Assembly (NCBI RefSeq): GCF_001724815.1 | Contig: NZ_MEDO01000018.1 | Location: 59,565-123,564, forward strand | Source of the DNA: Arenimonas sp. SCN 70-307 | Lineage (GTDB): Bacteria; Pseudomonadota; Gammaproteobacteria; Xanthomonadales; Xanthomonadaceae | Reading direction: 5' to 3' | DNA: 64,000 bases | Shown here: positions 11,079 through 19,924 of the stretch, piece by piece | Position numbering within the stretch: the first letter of the stretch is position 1 | Layout: the number at the start of each line of letters is the position of its first letter | Notes under the pieces: generated by a model | Told to the model about the DNA's origin: nothing | The model's input: only the letters and a program-made list of their open reading frames with translations | Database searches by the model: none | Made by a program: the position numbers and the translations under genes

Positions 11079-12269
11079 GTGGCGGGTCCAGCCATCGAAG
11101 TCACCGGCACCGCGAAGCAGCCTCTTGGCATGCCGGCGGCGGTGTTCCTGCGGGATTACTGGCAGAAGCGGCCGCTGCTGATCCGCAGCGCCTTCCCGGG
11201 CTTCGTTTCGCCCATCTCGCCCGAGGACCTGGCCGGCCTGGCCTGCGAGGAGGCTGCGCTCTCGCGCGTCGTCGTGCACGACCGCCGGCGCGACCGCTGG
11301 GAGCTGCGCAGCGGCCCCTTCGAGGAAGCCATGTTCCCGGCCATGGGCGAGCGCGACTGGACCCTGCTGGTGCAGGACGTGGACAAGTGGGACATGGACG
11401 TTCGTGCCCTGCTCGGCCACTTCCGCTTCCTGCCGGCCTGGCGCGTGGACGACATCATGATCAGCTTCGCCGCGCCCGGCGGCTCGGTCGGCGCCCACGT
11501 CGACCAGTACGACGTGTTCCTGCTGCAGGCCCACGGCCACCGCCGCTGGCAAATCGACAGCCGACCCGGTGCGCCCACGGATTTCCGCCCCGACGTCGAA
11601 CTCAAGCTGCTGCGCAAGTTCGATGCCGACCACGACTGGGTGCTCGGCCCCGGCGACATGCTCTACCTGCCGCCCGGTGTGCCCCACCACGGCGTGGCCG
11701 AGGACGCCTGCCTGACCATCTCGGTCGGCATGCGCGCGCCCTCGCAGGCCGAACTGATGGTGGACCTGGCCGAGGAACTGGCCGCCGCCGTGCCCGAGGA
11801 AGCGCGTTATGGCGACCCGGACCTGGCCCCGCCGGCCGACCCCTGGGAAATCGACGAGGCCGCCTTCGGCCGCGTGCGCGCGGCGCTTTCGCGCCTGACC
11901 AAACTCGACGACGCCGACCTGCGCCGCTGGTTCGGCCGCTTCATCAGCCAGTACCGCAGCGCCGGCGAAATCCCGGCGCCGGCGCGGCCGCCGCGCTGGC
12001 CCGCCGTCGTCGCCACGCTCGAGGCCGGCGGCCGGCTGCTGCGCCATCCGCAGTCACGCATGGCCTGGGCGCGCGAGGGCCGCAAGGCCCGGCTGTTCGC
12101 CAGCGGCCTGTCCTTCGTGCTGCCGGTGGCCGATGCCCGTCGCCTCGCCGCCGCCGACCAGATCGACGCCGCCGACGTGGCCGCGCTCGGCCCCGCGGGG
12201 CGTGAAACGATGGAAAGCCTGCTGGCCGCGGGCCACTATCAGGCCATCAAACCCCGACGCCGCCGGTGA
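11079..12269 (+). CDS. roxA: 50S ribosomal protein L16 arginine 3-hydroxylase (YcfD/RoxA)
   Basis: A 396-residue 2-oxoglutarate/Fe(II) oxygenase of the JmjC-like ribosomal oxygenase family, known to hydroxylate an arginine of L16. The iron triad is His140 and Asp142 in GAHVDQYDVF and His203 in PPGVPHHG. The N-terminal WQKRPLLIRSAFPGF and the C-terminal winged-helix-like dimer region fit the family. I take GTG at 11079 as the start because the conserved QPLGM segment precedes the first internal ATG. It is four bases behind purB. Confidence 0.9.
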   Translation: MAGPAIEVTGTAKQPLGMPAAVFLRDYWQKRPLLIRSAFPGFVSPISPEDLAGLACEEAALSRVVVHDRRRDRWELRSGPFEEAMFPAMGERDWTLLVQDVDKWDMDVRALLGHFRFLPAWRVDDIMISFAAPGGSVGAHVDQYDVFLLQAHGHRRWQIDSRPGAPTDFRPDVELKLLRKFDADHDWVLGPGDMLYLPPGVPHHGVAEDACLTISVGMRAPSQAELMVDLAEELAAAVPEEARYGDPDLAPPADPWEIDEAAFGRVRAALSRLTKLDDADLRRWFGRFISQYRSAGEIPAPARPPRWPAVVATLEAGGRLLRHPQSRMAWAREGRKARLFASGLSFVLPVADARRLAAADQIDAADVAALGPAGRETMESLLAAGHYQAIKPRRRR

Positions 12270-12273
12270 CGCC

Positions 12274-13233
12274 ATGATCCCGACCGACTTCCGCATCGAA
12301 CCCGCCGACTACGCCACCGACCTGGCCGACCTGCGCGCGGTGCGCGAAACGGTCTTCATCCTCGAGCAGAAGGTGCCCGAGGAGGAGGAATGGGACGACC
12401 TCGACCCGCGTTGCCACCACGTGCTGGCCCGCGACGAGGCCGGCCGCCCGGTCGGCACCGGCCGGCTCACGCCCGAGCACAAGATCGGCCGCATGGCCGT
12501 GCTGCGCGAATGGCGCGACAAGGGCGTCGGCAGCGCCCTGCTGGTGGCGCTGGTGGACAAGGCGCGCAGCCTGGGCTGGACCGAGGTCAAGCTCAACGCC
12601 CAGGTCAGCGCGCTCGATTTTTACGCCCGCCATGGCTTCGAGCCCTACGGCCCGCGCTTCATGGAGGCAGGCATCGAGCACCAGGCCATGCGCCGCGCGA
12701 TCGAGCCCCTGGCCGGCCCCGAACGCTACCCGGCCCGGGCCCGCGAGGCCTCCGTGCCCTCGTCCGAGTTCGACAGCCTGTCGGTGGCCACCGAGGCCAC
12801 GCTCGCCATCGTGCATGCCGCCCGCCGCGAGATGGTGCTCTTCAGCCGCGACCTCGACCCGGTGCTCTACGGCCAGCCGGCCGTGCTCGCGGCCTTCAAG
12901 GACTTCGCCATCGCCGGCCGCGGCGGCGTGGTGCGCATCGTGCTGCTCGACCCCGCCGCCGTGCAGGGCCAGGGCCACCCGCTGCTGGGCCTGGCCCAGC
13001 GCATGACCTCGGTGTTCCAGTTCCGCACGCCCACCGACGACGTCGACCTGCAGTACCCCTCGGCCTTCCTGGCCAACGACCGCGACGGCTACCTGTTCCG
13101 CCAGCTCGGCAGCCGCTGGGAGGGCGACTGGAGCCCGGCCAACCCGGCGCGCACGCGCCAGCTGCTCGAGCACTTCGGCCGGGTCTGGGAGCGCTCGCGG
13201 CCGTGCACCGAGTTCCGCGCCCTCGGCATCTGA
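12274..13233 (+). CDS. GNAT acetyltransferase fused to a C-terminal DUF7931-like domain
   Basis: A 319-residue two-domain protein. Residues 1-145 are a GNAT fold: VRETVFILEQKVPEEEEWDDLD at the start, HHVLARD, the acetyl-CoA loop region IGRMAVLREWRDKGVGSALL and VSALDFYARHGFEPYG. Residues about 160-319 form a second domain with REMVLFSRDLDPVLYGQP and RIVLLDPAAVQGQGHPLLGLAQR. This resembles a phospholipase D-like fold without an obvious HKD motif, as in DUF7931. The target is unknown. It follows roxA by four bases in the purB run. Confidence 0.8.
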   Translation: MIPTDFRIEPADYATDLADLRAVRETVFILEQKVPEEEEWDDLDPRCHHVLARDEAGRPVGTGRLTPEHKIGRMAVLREWRDKGVGSALLVALVDKARSLGWTEVKLNAQVSALDFYARHGFEPYGPRFMEAGIEHQAMRRAIEPLAGPERYPARAREASVPSSEFDSLSVATEATLAIVHAARREMVLFSRDLDPVLYGQPAVLAAFKDFAIAGRGGVVRIVLLDPAAVQGQGHPLLGLAQRMTSVFQFRTPTDDVDLQYPSAFLANDRDGYLFRQLGSRWEGDWSPANPARTRQLLEHFGRVWERSRPCTEFRALGI

Positions 13234-13280
13234 GGGTCGGCCGGGGCCCGGCTTGGGTTCCAGCCGTCCGCCACGCGGGC

Positions 13281-13286
13281 TATAAT
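13281..13286 (+). promoter_or_regulatory. Consensus -10 box (TATAAT) for the sucA operon
   Basis: A perfect TATAAT lies 90 bp before the sucA start in the gap after the GNAT gene. No convincing -35 hexamer is seen at 16-18 bp spacing, so an activator may help. The implied 5' leader is about 80 nt. Confidence 0.6.
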
Positions 13287-13375
13287 CTTTGGCCTTGTCG
13301 TCGCCCCCTCGCGGCGCCTCGACATCCCATTCCATCAATCACTTACCCGCCACCAGGGCGGGCCAGGCCAGGGAC

Positions 13376-16201
13376 GTGGACAGTCTGATCAAGCAGTTCA
13401 AGCAGACCTCGCAGCTCGCCGGCGGCAACGCCGCCTATATCGAAGACCTGTACGAGCAGTACCTGGTCGACCCCGACGCCGTGCCGTCGGCCTGGAAATC
13501 CTATTTCGACGGCCTCAAGGGCCGCGAAGCCGGCGACGTGCCGCACTCGGCCGTCATGGCCCGCGTGCAGGCGGCCGCCCGCGCCCCGGTCGTGGCCGGC
13601 GGCCTGGACGAGGAGGCCGCCCGCAAGCAGGCGGCCGTGGGCAAGCTGATCACCGCCTACCGCTCGCGCGGCCACCTGGGCGCCAAGCTCGACCCGTTGG
13701 GCATGATGGCCCGCCCGGACGCCCCGGACCTCGACCTGGCCTTCCACGGCCTGGGCGAGGCCGACCTCGACCGCGAGTTCACCGCCGACACCTGGTTCGC
13801 CGAGCCGCGCTTCAAGCTGCGCGACCTGCTCTCGCGCCTGCGCGCCTCCTACTCGGGCAGCATCGGCGCCGAGTTCATGCACATCGCCGACGCCAACCAG
13901 CGCCGCTGGATGCAGCAGCGCCTCGAGGGCGCGGCCGGCAAGTTCGGCTTCGACAAGGCCGCCAAGCAGCGCCTGCTCGAGCGCCTGACCGCCGCCGAGG
14001 GCCTCGAGCGCTACCTGCACACGGCCTTCGTCGGCCAGAAGCGCTTCTCGCTCGAGGGCGGCGACGCGCTGATCCCGCTGATGGACACCCTGATCCAGCG
14101 CGGCGGCCGCGACGGCGTCAAGGACGTGGTCATCGGCATGGCCCACCGCGGCCGCCTGAACGTGCTCGTCAACACGATGGGCAAGCCGCCGCACAAGCTG
14201 TTCAACGAGTTCCGCGGCCAGTTCGAGCACAACGACGACCCGGCGCACTCGGGCGACGTGAAGTACCACATGGGCTACTCCTCCGACGTCGCCACCCCGG
14301 GCGGCCCGGTGCACCTGGCCCTGGCCTTCAACCCCTCGCACCTGGAGATCGTCGACCCGGTCGTGGCCGGCTCGGTGCGCGCGCGCCAGATGCGCCGCGA
14401 GGACGCCCGCCGCAAGCAGGTGCTGCCGGTGCTCATCCACGGCGACTCGGCCTTCGCCGGCCAGGGCGTGGTGATGGAGCTGTTCCAGATGTCGCAGGCC
14501 CGCGGCTTCGCGGTCGGCGGCACCGTGCACGTGGTGGTCAACAACCAGGTCGGCTTCACCACCCACCGCCCGGACGACACCCGCTCCACCCTGTACTGCA
14601 CCGACCCGGCCAAGATCGTCGGCGCGCCGGTGCTGCACGTGAACGGCGACGACCCGGAGGCCGTGGCCTTCTGCGCCCAGCTGGCCTTCGACTACCGCCA
14701 GGAGTTCGGCCGCGACGTGGTCATCGACCTGGTCTGCTACCGCCGCCACGGCCACAACGAGGCCGACGAGCCGGCGGCCACCCAGCCGCTGATGTACAAG
14801 AACATCCGCGCCCGAAAGACCACCCGCGAGCTCTACGCCGACGCGCTGGTGGCCGAGGGCGTCATCGACGCCGCCGGCGCCAAGGCGCTGGTGGACGGCT
14901 ACCGCGACAAGCTCGACCAGGGCGAAGTCACCACCGAGCTGGTCAAGGTCGGCCCGGACCCGTATGCGGTCGACTGGACCCCGTGGCTCAAGGGCAAGCT
15001 GCGCGACGAGGTCAAGACCGACGTCAAGCGCGCCGAGCTCGACAAGCTGGCCGTGCAGATCAACACCCTGCCCGACGGCGTGAAGCTGCACGCCCGCGTC
15101 GCCAAGATCTACGACGACCGCCGCAAGATGGCCGCCGGCGAGCTGGCCATGGACTGGGGCTTTGCCGAGAACCTGGCCTACGCCACCCTGCTGGCCGAAG
15201 GCTACCGCCTGCGCGTGGTCGGCCAGGACGCCGGCCGCGGCACCTTCTTCCACCGCCACGCGGTGCTGCACGACCAGGCCAGCGGCGAAGCGCACATGCC
15301 GCTGCGCGCGCTGGTGGACAACCCCGAGCACGCGATGGTCATCGACTCGCTGCTCAGCGAGGAGGCCGTGATGGCCTTCGAGTACGGCTACGCCACCGCC
15401 GAGCCGGCCACGCTGACGATCTGGGAAGGCCAGTTCGGCGACTTCGCCAACGGCGCCCAGGTGGTGATCGACCAGTTCATCACCTCCGGCGAATCGAAGT
15501 GGGACCGCCTCTGCGGCCTGGTGCTGTTCCTGCCGCACGGCTACGAAGGCCAGGGCCCCGAGCACAGCTCGGCGCGCCTGGAGCGCTTCCTGCAGCTGTG
15601 CGCACTCGACAACATCCAGGTGTGCACGCCCACCACCCCGGCCCAGATGTTCCACATGCTGCGCCGGCAGATGCGCCGCGCCACCCGCAAGCCGCTGGTG
15701 GTGATGACGCCCAAGTCGATGCTGCGCCACAAGCTGTCGGTGTCCACGCTCGACGAGCTGGCCAAGGGCGGCTTCCAGGAGCTGATCGCCGACACGGCCT
15801 GCAAGGACCCGAAGAAGGCGCGCCGCGTCGTGGTCTGCGGCGGCAAGGTCTATTACGACCTGCTCGAGGCGCTGGAGGCGAAGAAGGTCAAGGACGTCGC
15901 CCTGGTGCGCGTCGAGCAGCTCTACCCCTTCCCGCGCGAGGCGCTGGCCGCCGAGCTCAAGCGCTTCGGCGCCGCCAAGGAAGTGGTGTGGTGCCAGGAA
16001 GAGCCGATGAACCAGGGCGCCTGGTACCAGATCCGCCACCACCTCGACTTCTGCCTGGCCAAGGGCCAGTCGCTGAGCTACGCCGGGCGCGCGCGCTCGG
16101 CCTCGCCGGCGGCCGGCCACCTCAACACGCACAACGCCGAACAGGCGCAGCTGATCGAGGACGCCCTCGTCAACGCGCCCAACACCCACACCGCTGAATA
16201 A
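13376..16201 (+). CDS. sucA: 2-oxoglutarate dehydrogenase E1 component
   Basis: A 941-residue thiamine diphosphate enzyme that decarboxylates 2-oxoglutarate and passes the succinyl group to the E2 lipoyl arm. GTG at 13376 is chosen because the family starts with DSLIKQF-type sequence and SQLAGGNAAYIEDLYEQYL. Landmarks are IGMAHRGRLNVL, NPSHLEIVDPVV, GDSAFAGQG, the diphosphate-binding region VNGDDPEAV...CYRRHGHNEADEP, and HGYEGQGPEHSSARLERFL in the C-terminal transketolase half. It is the first gene of sucA-sucB-lpdA; the E2 gene follows 33 bp later. Confidence 0.96.
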   Translation: MDSLIKQFKQTSQLAGGNAAYIEDLYEQYLVDPDAVPSAWKSYFDGLKGREAGDVPHSAVMARVQAAARAPVVAGGLDEEAARKQAAVGKLITAYRSRGHLGAKLDPLGMMARPDAPDLDLAFHGLGEADLDREFTADTWFAEPRFKLRDLLSRLRASYSGSIGAEFMHIADANQRRWMQQRLEGAAGKFGFDKAAKQRLLERLTAAEGLERYLHTAFVGQKRFSLEGGDALIPLMDTLIQRGGRDGVKDVVIGMAHRGRLNVLVNTMGKPPHKLFNEFRGQFEHNDDPAHSGDVKYHMGYSSDVATPGGPVHLALAFNPSHLEIVDPVVAGSVRARQMRREDARRKQVLPVLIHGDSAFAGQGVVMELFQMSQARGFAVGGTVHVVVNNQVGFTTHRPDDTRSTLYCTDPAKIVGAPVLHVNGDDPEAVAFCAQLAFDYRQEFGRDVVIDLVCYRRHGHNEADEPAATQPLMYKNIRARKTTRELYADALVAEGVIDAAGAKALVDGYRDKLDQGEVTTELVKVGPDPYAVDWTPWLKGKLRDEVKTDVKRAELDKLAVQINTLPDGVKLHARVAKIYDDRRKMAAGELAMDWGFAENLAYATLLAEGYRLRVVGQDAGRGTFFHRHAVLHDQASGEAHMPLRALVDNPEHAMVIDSLLSEEAVMAFEYGYATAEPATLTIWEGQFGDFANGAQVVIDQFITSGESKWDRLCGLVLFLPHGYEGQGPEHSSARLERFLQLCALDNIQVCTPTTPAQMFHMLRRQMRRATRKPLVVMTPKSMLRHKLSVSTLDELAKGGFQELIADTACKDPKKARRVVVCGGKVYYDLLEALEAKKVKDVALVRVEQLYPFPREALAAELKRFGAAKEVVWCQEEPMNQGAWYQIRHHLDFCLAKGQSLSYAGRARSASPAAGHLNTHNAEQAQLIEDALVNAPNTHTAE

Positions 16202-16234
16202 GCCCGCCCTTTCCTCGCATCCAGGACCTCGTCC

Positions 16235-18787
16235 ATGAGCATCGAAGTCAAAGTCCCGGTCCTTCCGGAATCCGTGTCCGACGCCACCATCGCCACCTGG
16301 CACAAGAAGGCCGGTGATTCCGTCCGTCGCGACGAGAACCTGCTCGACCTCGAGACCGACAAGGTCGTGCTCGAAGTGCCCTCGCCGGTCGACGGCGTGC
16401 TCAAGGAACTCAAGTTCCAGGCCGGCGACACGGTGACCAGCCAGCAGGTCGTGGCGATCATCGAGGAAGGCGCGGTCGCCGAGGCGCCCAAGGCCGAGAA
16501 GAAGGCCGAGGCCCCGAAGTCCGACGACAAGCCGGCCGCCAAGGCCGAGGCGCCGAAGACCCCGGCCAAGTCCGGCGCGGTCGAACTGCCGCCGGGCGCC
16601 GCCGCCCACGCCGCCCGCAACGACGTCAACCCGGCCGATGTCGCCGGCACCGGCCGCGGTGGCCGCGTGACGAAGGAAGACGTGGTCAACCACATCAAGG
16701 TCGGCGGTGGCGCCCGCCCCGAGCAGCGCGTGCCGATGACCCGCATCCGCCAGCGCATCGCCGAGCGCATGATGCAGTCGAAGAACTCGATCGCCATGCT
16801 GACCTCGTTCAACGAGGTCAACCTGGGCAAGGTCATGGCCATGCGCAAGGAGCTGGGCGAGCCGTTCGAGAAGACCCACGGCATCAAGCTCGGCTTCATG
16901 AGCTTCTTCGCCAAGGCCGCCGCCAACGCGCTGCAGAAGCACCCGATCGTGAACTCCTCGGTCGACGGCAACGACGTGATCTACCACGGCTACGCCGACA
17001 TCTCGATCGCCGTGGCCACCGACAAGGGCCTCGTGACCCCGGTGCTGCGCAATGTCGAGAACATGAGCTTCGCCGACGTCGAGGGCGCCATCGCCGGTTA
17101 CGCCAAGGCGGCCCGCGAGGGTGGCCTGAAGCTCGAGGACCTGCAGGGCGGCACCTTCACCATCACCAACGGCGGCACCTTCGGCTCGCTGATGTCCACG
17201 CCCATCGTGAACCCGCCGCAGTCGGCCATCCTGGGCATGCACGCCATCAAGGAGCGCCCGATCGCCGAGAACGGCCAGGTCGTGATCGCGCCGATGATGT
17301 ACATCGCGCTCAGCTACGACCACCGCATCATCCCCGCACCGCATGCTGCTGGGGCTCTGACCATGGCCGATAACTTCGACGTCGTCGTCATCGGTGCCGG
17401 CCCGGCCGGCTACCACGCCGCCATCCGCGCGGCCCAGCTGGGCATGAAGGTCGCCTGCATCGACGCCGCCCTGGGCAAGGACGGCAAGCCGGCGCTGGGC
17501 GGCACCTGCCTGCGCGTGGGCTGCATCCCGTCCAAGGCCATGCTCGACAGCTCGCGCCAGTGGCACAACCTGCACCACCTGTTCGGCGAGCACGGCATCA
17601 GCACCGAAGGCGCCAAGCTCGACGTCAAGACGATGGTTGGCCGCAAGGACAAGATCGTCAAGCAGTTCACCGGCGGCATCGCCCAGCTGTTCAAGGCCAA
17701 CAAGATCACGGCCTACTACGGCTTCGGCACCCTGCACGCCAACCGCCTGGTGAAGGTGAAGCAGCACGACGGCACCGAGGTCGAGCTGCAGGGCAAGCAC
17801 GTCATCCTGGCCGCGGGTTCGGATTCGATCGAGCTGCCGTTCGCCAAGTTCGACGGCAAGCACATCGTCGACAACGTCGGTGCGCTTGATTTCGAGGACC
17901 TGCCCAAGCGCCTGGGCGTGATCGGCGCCGGCGTCATCGGCCTCGAGCTCGGTAGCGTGTGGAAGCGCCTGGGCGCCGAGGTCACCATCCTCGAGGCCCT
18001 GCCCGACTTCCTGGCCGCCGCCGACGCGGAAGCCGCCAAGGTCGCGCTCAAGGAATTCAAGAAGCAGGGCCTGGACATCAAGCTCGGCGCCAAGGTCAGC
18101 AAGGCCGAGGTCAAGAAGGGCGAAGTGCACCTGACCTACAACGACGGCAAGGCCGACGTGCAGCTGGTCGTGGACAAGCTGCTGGTGGCCGTGGGCCGCA
18201 AGGCCGCGTCCAAGGGCCTGCTGGCCGAAGGCAGCGGCGTGAAGCTCAACGAGCGCGGCCAGATCGAGGTCGACGAACACTGCAAGACCGGCGTCGAAGG
18301 CGTCTGGGCCGTGGGCGACTGCGTGCGCGGCCCGATGCTGGCGCACAAGGGCTTCGAGGAAGGCATCGCGGTGGCCGAGCTCATCGCCGGCCTGCCCGGC
18401 CACGTCAACTTCGACACCATTCCCTGGGTCATCTACACCGAGCCGGAAATCGCCTGGGTCGGCAAGACCGAGCAGCAGCTCAAAGCCGAGGGCGTCGAGT
18501 ACAAGACCGGCAGCTTCCCCTTCGCCGCCGTCGGCCGCGCCGTCGCCATGGGCGAGCCGGCCGGCTTCGTGAAGGTCATCGCGCACGCCGAGACCGACCG
18601 CATCCTGGGCATGCACCTGGTGGGCGTGAACGTCTCGGAGCTGGTGCACGAAGGCGTGCTGGCGATGGAGTTCCACGGCTCGGCCGAGGACCTGGCGCGC
18701 ATCTGCCACGCCCACCCGACGCTGTCGGAGGCCATCCACGACGCCGCCATGGCCGTGGACAAGCGCGCCATCCACAAGGCGAACTGA
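16235..18787 (+). CDS. sucB: 2-oxoglutarate dehydrogenase E2 (SucB), C-terminally deleted and read in frame into LpdA
   Basis: As given, this is one open frame of 850 codons. Residues 1-75 are a lipoyl domain with the lipoylated Lys in ETDKVVLE; a Lys/Ala/Pro-rich linker follows; residues about 125-155 are the E1/E3-binding domain; residues about 165-366 are the acyltransferase domain. The E2 part stops at SYDHRII (residue 366, base 17332), where the family continues with DG and about 18 residues before the end. The missing tail's last codons survive in another frame: CGC ATG CTG CTG GGG CTC TGA (R-M-L-L-G-L-stop) ending at 17360. A deletion of about 53 nt explains both the lost Asp of the HxxxD active-site motif and the frameshift through the sucB stop into lpdA at 17363. 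It is a real lesion, a fusion or an assembly error; the E2 is probably inactive as written. Confidence 0.85.
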   Translation: MSIEVKVPVLPESVSDATIATWHKKAGDSVRRDENLLDLETDKVVLEVPSPVDGVLKELKFQAGDTVTSQQVVAIIEEGAVAEAPKAEKKAEAPKSDDKPAAKAEAPKTPAKSGAVELPPGAAAHAARNDVNPADVAGTGRGGRVTKEDVVNHIKVGGGARPEQRVPMTRIRQRIAERMMQSKNSIAMLTSFNEVNLGKVMAMRKELGEPFEKTHGIKLGFMSFFAKAAANALQKHPIVNSSVDGNDVIYHGYADISIAVATDKGLVTPVLRNVENMSFADVEGAIAGYAKAAREGGLKLEDLQGGTFTITNGGTFGSLMSTPIVNPPQSAILGMHAIKERPIAENGQVVIAPMMYIALSYDHRIIPAPHAAGALTMADNFDVVVIGAGPAGYHAAIRAAQLGMKVACIDAALGKDGKPALGGTCLRVGCIPSKAMLDSSRQWHNLHHLFGEHGISTEGAKLDVKTMVGRKDKIVKQFTGGIAQLFKANKITAYYGFGTLHANRLVKVKQHDGTEVELQGKHVILAAGSDSIELPFAKFDGKHIVDNVGALDFEDLPKRLGVIGAGVIGLELGSVWKRLGAEVTILEALPDFLAAADAEAAKVALKEFKKQGLDIKLGAKVSKAEVKKGEVHLTYNDGKADVQLVVDKLLVAVGRKAASKGLLAEGSGVKLNERGQIEVDEHCKTGVEGVWAVGDCVRGPMLAHKGFEEGIAVAELIAGLPGHVNFDTIPWVIYTEPEIAWVGKTEQQLKAEGVEYKTGSFPFAAVGRAVAMGEPAGFVKVIAHAETDRILGMHLVGVNVSELVHEGVLAMEFHGSAEDLARICHAHPTLSEAIHDAAMAVDKRAIHKAN
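17363..18787 (+). CDS. lpdA: Dihydrolipoyl dehydrogenase (E3)
   Basis: A complete 474-residue flavoprotein that reoxidises the dihydrolipoyl arm of 2-oxoglutarate (and often pyruvate) dehydrogenase with NAD+. It has the FAD motif VVIGAGPAGYHAAIRAAQLG, the redox disulfide GGTCLRVGCIPSK, the NAD motif GAGVIGLELGSVW, the second FAD motif WAVGDC and the His-Glu pair HAHPTLSEAIHDAA. The ATG is two bases after the original sucB TGA (TGACCATG), so translation was presumably coupled to sucB. Because sucB is now frameshifted, the same frame also extends upstream as a fusion. A terminator follows. Confidence 0.95.
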   Translation: MADNFDVVVIGAGPAGYHAAIRAAQLGMKVACIDAALGKDGKPALGGTCLRVGCIPSKAMLDSSRQWHNLHHLFGEHGISTEGAKLDVKTMVGRKDKIVKQFTGGIAQLFKANKITAYYGFGTLHANRLVKVKQHDGTEVELQGKHVILAAGSDSIELPFAKFDGKHIVDNVGALDFEDLPKRLGVIGAGVIGLELGSVWKRLGAEVTILEALPDFLAAADAEAAKVALKEFKKQGLDIKLGAKVSKAEVKKGEVHLTYNDGKADVQLVVDKLLVAVGRKAASKGLLAEGSGVKLNERGQIEVDEHCKTGVEGVWAVGDCVRGPMLAHKGFEEGIAVAELIAGLPGHVNFDTIPWVIYTEPEIAWVGKTEQQLKAEGVEYKTGSFPFAAVGRAVAMGEPAGFVKVIAHAETDRILGMHLVGVNVSELVHEGVLAMEFHGSAEDLARICHAHPTLSEAIHDAAMAVDKRAIHKAN

Positions 18788-18805
18788 AGCCATCTGCGGT
18801 AACCT

Positions 18806-18840
18806 CCGGGAGGCGCCTTCGGGCGCCTCCCGGCGTTTCC
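18806..18840 (+). terminator. Intrinsic terminator of the suc operon
   Basis: A perfect 12 bp GC-rich stem (18806-18817 with 18822-18833) closed by a TTCG tetraloop, followed by CGTTTCC. It is 19 bp past the lpdA stop and before the separate yhdH-like gene. Confidence 0.85.
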
Positions 18841-18869
18841 GCCGCCCCTTTTCCAGGAGGAATCCGGCG

Positions 18870-19862
18870 ATGAGCCTCCCGCAGCACTTCCACGCCTTCC
18901 GCATCCACTCCGACGGCGGCCACCGCGCCGGCATCGAGCCGGTATCCATCGACGACCTGGCCCCGGGCGAAGTGGTCATCCGCGCCGAGTGGTCGAGCGT
19001 GAACTACAAGGACGCGCTCGCCGGCACCGGCGAGGGCAAGATCCTGCGCCGCTACCCGCTGGTGGGCGGCATCGACGTGGCCGGCCATGTCGTGGCCAGC
19101 ACCGACCCGCGCTTCCGCGAGGGCGACCCGGTGCTGTGCACCGGCTCGGGCCTGTCGGAAACCCGCGACGGCGGTTATTCCGAGTACGTGCGCCTGCCGG
19201 CCGAATGGACCATCCCGCTGCCCGCGGGCCTGGGCCTGCGCGAGGCGATGGTGCTGGGCACCGCCGGCTTCACCGCCGGCCTGTCGCTGCTGCGCATGGA
19301 AGCCAACGGCCAGACGCCGGCGCTCGGCCCGGTCGTGGTCACCGGCGCCACCGGCGGCGTGAGCATGCTGGCCATCGACATCCTCACCCGCGCCGGCTAC
19401 GAAGCCCACGCCATCACCGGCAAGACCGACCAGCGCGGTTTCCTCGAGCGCCTGGGCGCGCGCAAGGTGATCGGTCGCGGCGAAATGCAGTGGGGCCAGC
19501 GACCTCTGGAAACGGCGATCTGGGGCGGCGCCATCGACAGCGTCGGCGGCGAGACCCTCGCTGCCCTCACCCGCGTGATCCAGCCCTACGGCAACATCGC
19601 CGCCTGCGGCCTGGCCGGCGGCCACGAGCTGCAGACCACGGTGATGCCCTTCATCATCCGCGGCGTGTCGATCCTGGGCATCGCCTCGGCGGGCACCGCG
19701 CGGGCGCAGCGCGAACAGGTCTGGGAGCGCCTGGCGGGCCCCTGGAAGCCCGCGCACCTGGACGCCATCTGCACCCGCGAAGTGGCCCTGGACGAGCTGC
19801 CGGGCGTGTTCCCGACCATGCTGGCCGGCGGCTCCTTCGGACGGACGGTCGTCCGGCTTTGA
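18870..19862 (+). CDS. YhdH/AcuI family NADPH-dependent oxidoreductase (acrylyl-CoA reductase-like)
   Basis: A 330-residue zinc-free medium-chain dehydrogenase/reductase, preceded by AGGAGGA. It has the YhdH signatures SSVNYKDALAGTG, YPLVGGIDVAGHV, GYSEYVRLPAEW, LGTAGFTAGLSL and the NADPH loop VVVTGATGGVSMLAIDIL. Characterised relatives reduce acrylyl-CoA and protect against that electrophile; the substrate here is not proven. It is a single gene between the suc terminator and pilH. Confidence 0.88.
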   Translation: MSLPQHFHAFRIHSDGGHRAGIEPVSIDDLAPGEVVIRAEWSSVNYKDALAGTGEGKILRRYPLVGGIDVAGHVVASTDPRFREGDPVLCTGSGLSETRDGGYSEYVRLPAEWTIPLPAGLGLREAMVLGTAGFTAGLSLLRMEANGQTPALGPVVVTGATGGVSMLAIDILTRAGYEAHAITGKTDQRGFLERLGARKVIGRGEMQWGQRPLETAIWGGAIDSVGGETLAALTRVIQPYGNIAACGLAGGHELQTTVMPFIIRGVSILGIASAGTARAQREQVWERLAGPWKPAHLDAICTREVALDELPGVFPTMLAGGSFGRTVVRL

Positions 19863-19868
19863 CGCGGC

Positions 19869-19899
19869 TTGCACGCTGACCACCCGCCCGGCTTACAAT
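19869..19899 (+). promoter_or_regulatory. Possible pilH promoter
   Basis: TTGCAC (19869-19874) and TACAAT (19894-19899) lie upstream of pilH; the -10 box is good but the 19 bp spacer is long. Confidence 0.45.
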
Positions 19900-19924
19900 G
19901 CCCGGAACCGTTGGAGGCCCATTC

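Noticed and set aside
13343..18979. A very long open frame of over 1,800 codons on the minus strand opposite sucA-sucB-lpdA
   Set aside because: It is antisense to clearly recognised genes and reflects GC-rich codon bias; its sequence is low-complexity Val/His/Gly/Ala without any family features.
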